Source: Chryseobacterium sp. SC28 (lineage in GTDB: Bacteria > Bacteroidota > Bacteroidia > Flavobacteriales > Weeksellaceae). From it: DNA of 64,000 nt. The position numbers and the translations under genes were made by a program. The stretch spans positions 186,001 through 250,000 of the forward strand of contig NZ_QOVY01000001.1 in NCBI RefSeq assembly GCF_003932955.1. Reading direction: 5' to 3'. Position 1 is the first letter of the stretch; every line of letters begins with the position of its first letter. The notes beneath the pieces were generated by a model. That model did not search any database, was not told the DNA's origin, and worked only from the letters and a program-made list of their open reading frames with translations. Positions 63,615-64,000 of the stretch are shown here, in pieces.

Positions 63615-64000
63615 ATGAATTTTGTCAAATATGTTCTATTATTTCTGATGATGCCGTTATTGGCATTCTCTCAGAACAAAGATCCGCGCTATCAGCCAAA
63701 GCCTTACGTAGAACTGAAACACCCCGAATGGAGCAAGAACGCCACCATCTACGAAGTCAACATCCGGCAATACAGCAAAGAAGGCACCTTCAAAGCTTTC
63801 GAAAACGATCTACCACGGATCAAGAAGCTGGGCATCGATATTATCTGGCTAATGCCCATCCATCCTATTGGCGAGCAAAACAGAAAAGGAAGTCTGGGCA
63901 GCTACTATTCGGTGAAGGATTTCAGAGCCGTGAATCCGGAATTTGGAACCTTGGCAGATTTTAAAAATCTGGTAGATAAAATCCATTCGATGGGAATGTA
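63615..64000 (+). CDS. secreted alpha-amylase family (GH13) glycosidase, 3' end beyond the window
   Basis: The frame is open to the last base, so only 128 residues are visible. The ATG at 63615 starts a signal peptide (MNFVKYVLLFLMMPLLAFSQ). NATIYEVNIRQYSKEGTFKAF and LPRIKKLGIDIIWLMPIHPIGEQNRKGSLGSYYSVKDFRAVNPEFGTLADF match the first strands of the GH13 barrel, including conserved region VI/I-like IWLMPIHPIG and the YSVKDF segment. Expected to hydrolyse alpha-glucans in the periplasm or outside the cell. The catalytic residues lie beyond the window. Confidence 0.92.
   Translation, partial: MNFVKYVLLFLMMPLLAFSQNKDPRYQPKPYVELKHPEWSKNATIYEVNIRQYSKEGTFKAFENDLPRIKKLGIDIIWLMPIHPIGEQNRKGSLGSYYSVKDFRAVNPEFGTLADFKNLVDKIHSMGM

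Noticed and set aside
63482-63964. 160-residue plus-strand frame at the right end
   Set aside because: It overlaps the true amylase frame (63615 onward), which has a signal peptide and GH13 motifs and simply runs off the window.

Overview
The window is a 64-kb piece of a chromosome from a Bacteroidota bacterium, most likely class Flavobacteriia and close to Chryseobacterium/Epilithonimonas (family Weeksellaceae). The evidence is the Bacteroidota -7 promoter motif TAnnTTTG upstream of many genes, exosortase XrtF with its partner, a type IX secretion (T9SS) sorting-domain protein, a type III glutamine synthetase, a DUF4835 gene beside coaBC/rpoZ/bamD, and a division cluster in the Flavobacteriia order without murF. 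Genus is inferred from gene content, not from a marker gene. No tRNA, rRNA or CRISPR was found.

Layout. 1-2 kb: the end of an exonuclease gene, a decayed gene overrun by a repeat, and a RelE/ParE-type toxin-antitoxin pair. 2-23.5 kb: housekeeping and envelope genes. These are lysA with a possible attenuator leader, a methyltransferase, surE, a tail-specific protease, a DUF6909-like protein, type III glutamine synthetase, an NlpC/P60 lipoprotein, an APH-fold kinase, xrtF plus partner, a cation exporter, asd, a TonB-dependent receptor broken by one frameshift, nadC/nadB with a nuclease-gene remnant between them, and a nitroreductase. 23.6-43.5 kb: the division and cell-wall (dcw) cluster mraZ-rsmH-ftsL-PBP-murE-[darT-darG]-mraY-murD-ftsW-murG-murC-[GxxExxY cassette and tandem repeats]-ftsQ-ftsA-ftsZ-yqeY. 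43.6-49.3 kb: a secreted protein, bacilliredoxin, prs, rplY, a T9SS cargo protein and a GH3-family protein. 49.3-57.5 kb (minus strand): bamD, rpoZ, coaBC and DUF4835, then a restriction-modification island (5mC methyltransferase, a 59-residue protein, an endonuclease), then recN. 57.7-64 kb: lepA, an OmpA-family porin, smpB, an ABC-F ATPase and the start of a secreted alpha-amylase.

The chromosome looks syntenic and conserved, but accessory DNA has entered three essential operons. A DarTG DNA ADP-ribosylation toxin-antitoxin pair sits between murE and mraY. A PD-(D/E)XK-like GxxExxY gene lies between 73-bp inverted repeats in the murC-ftsQ gap, and its right end is amplified to six tandem copies. 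A restriction-modification operon separates DUF4835 from recN. Intergenic DNA also carries arrays built from 7-bp units, often as facing inverted pairs; one array lies inside the murG coding sequence.

The most interesting candidates are the GxxExxY inverted-repeat cassette with its amplified end, the heptad-repeat arrays, the lysine-rich leader ORF and terminator before lysA, and the restriction-modification operon with its unannotated small gene and a C9 tract upstream of the endonuclease.
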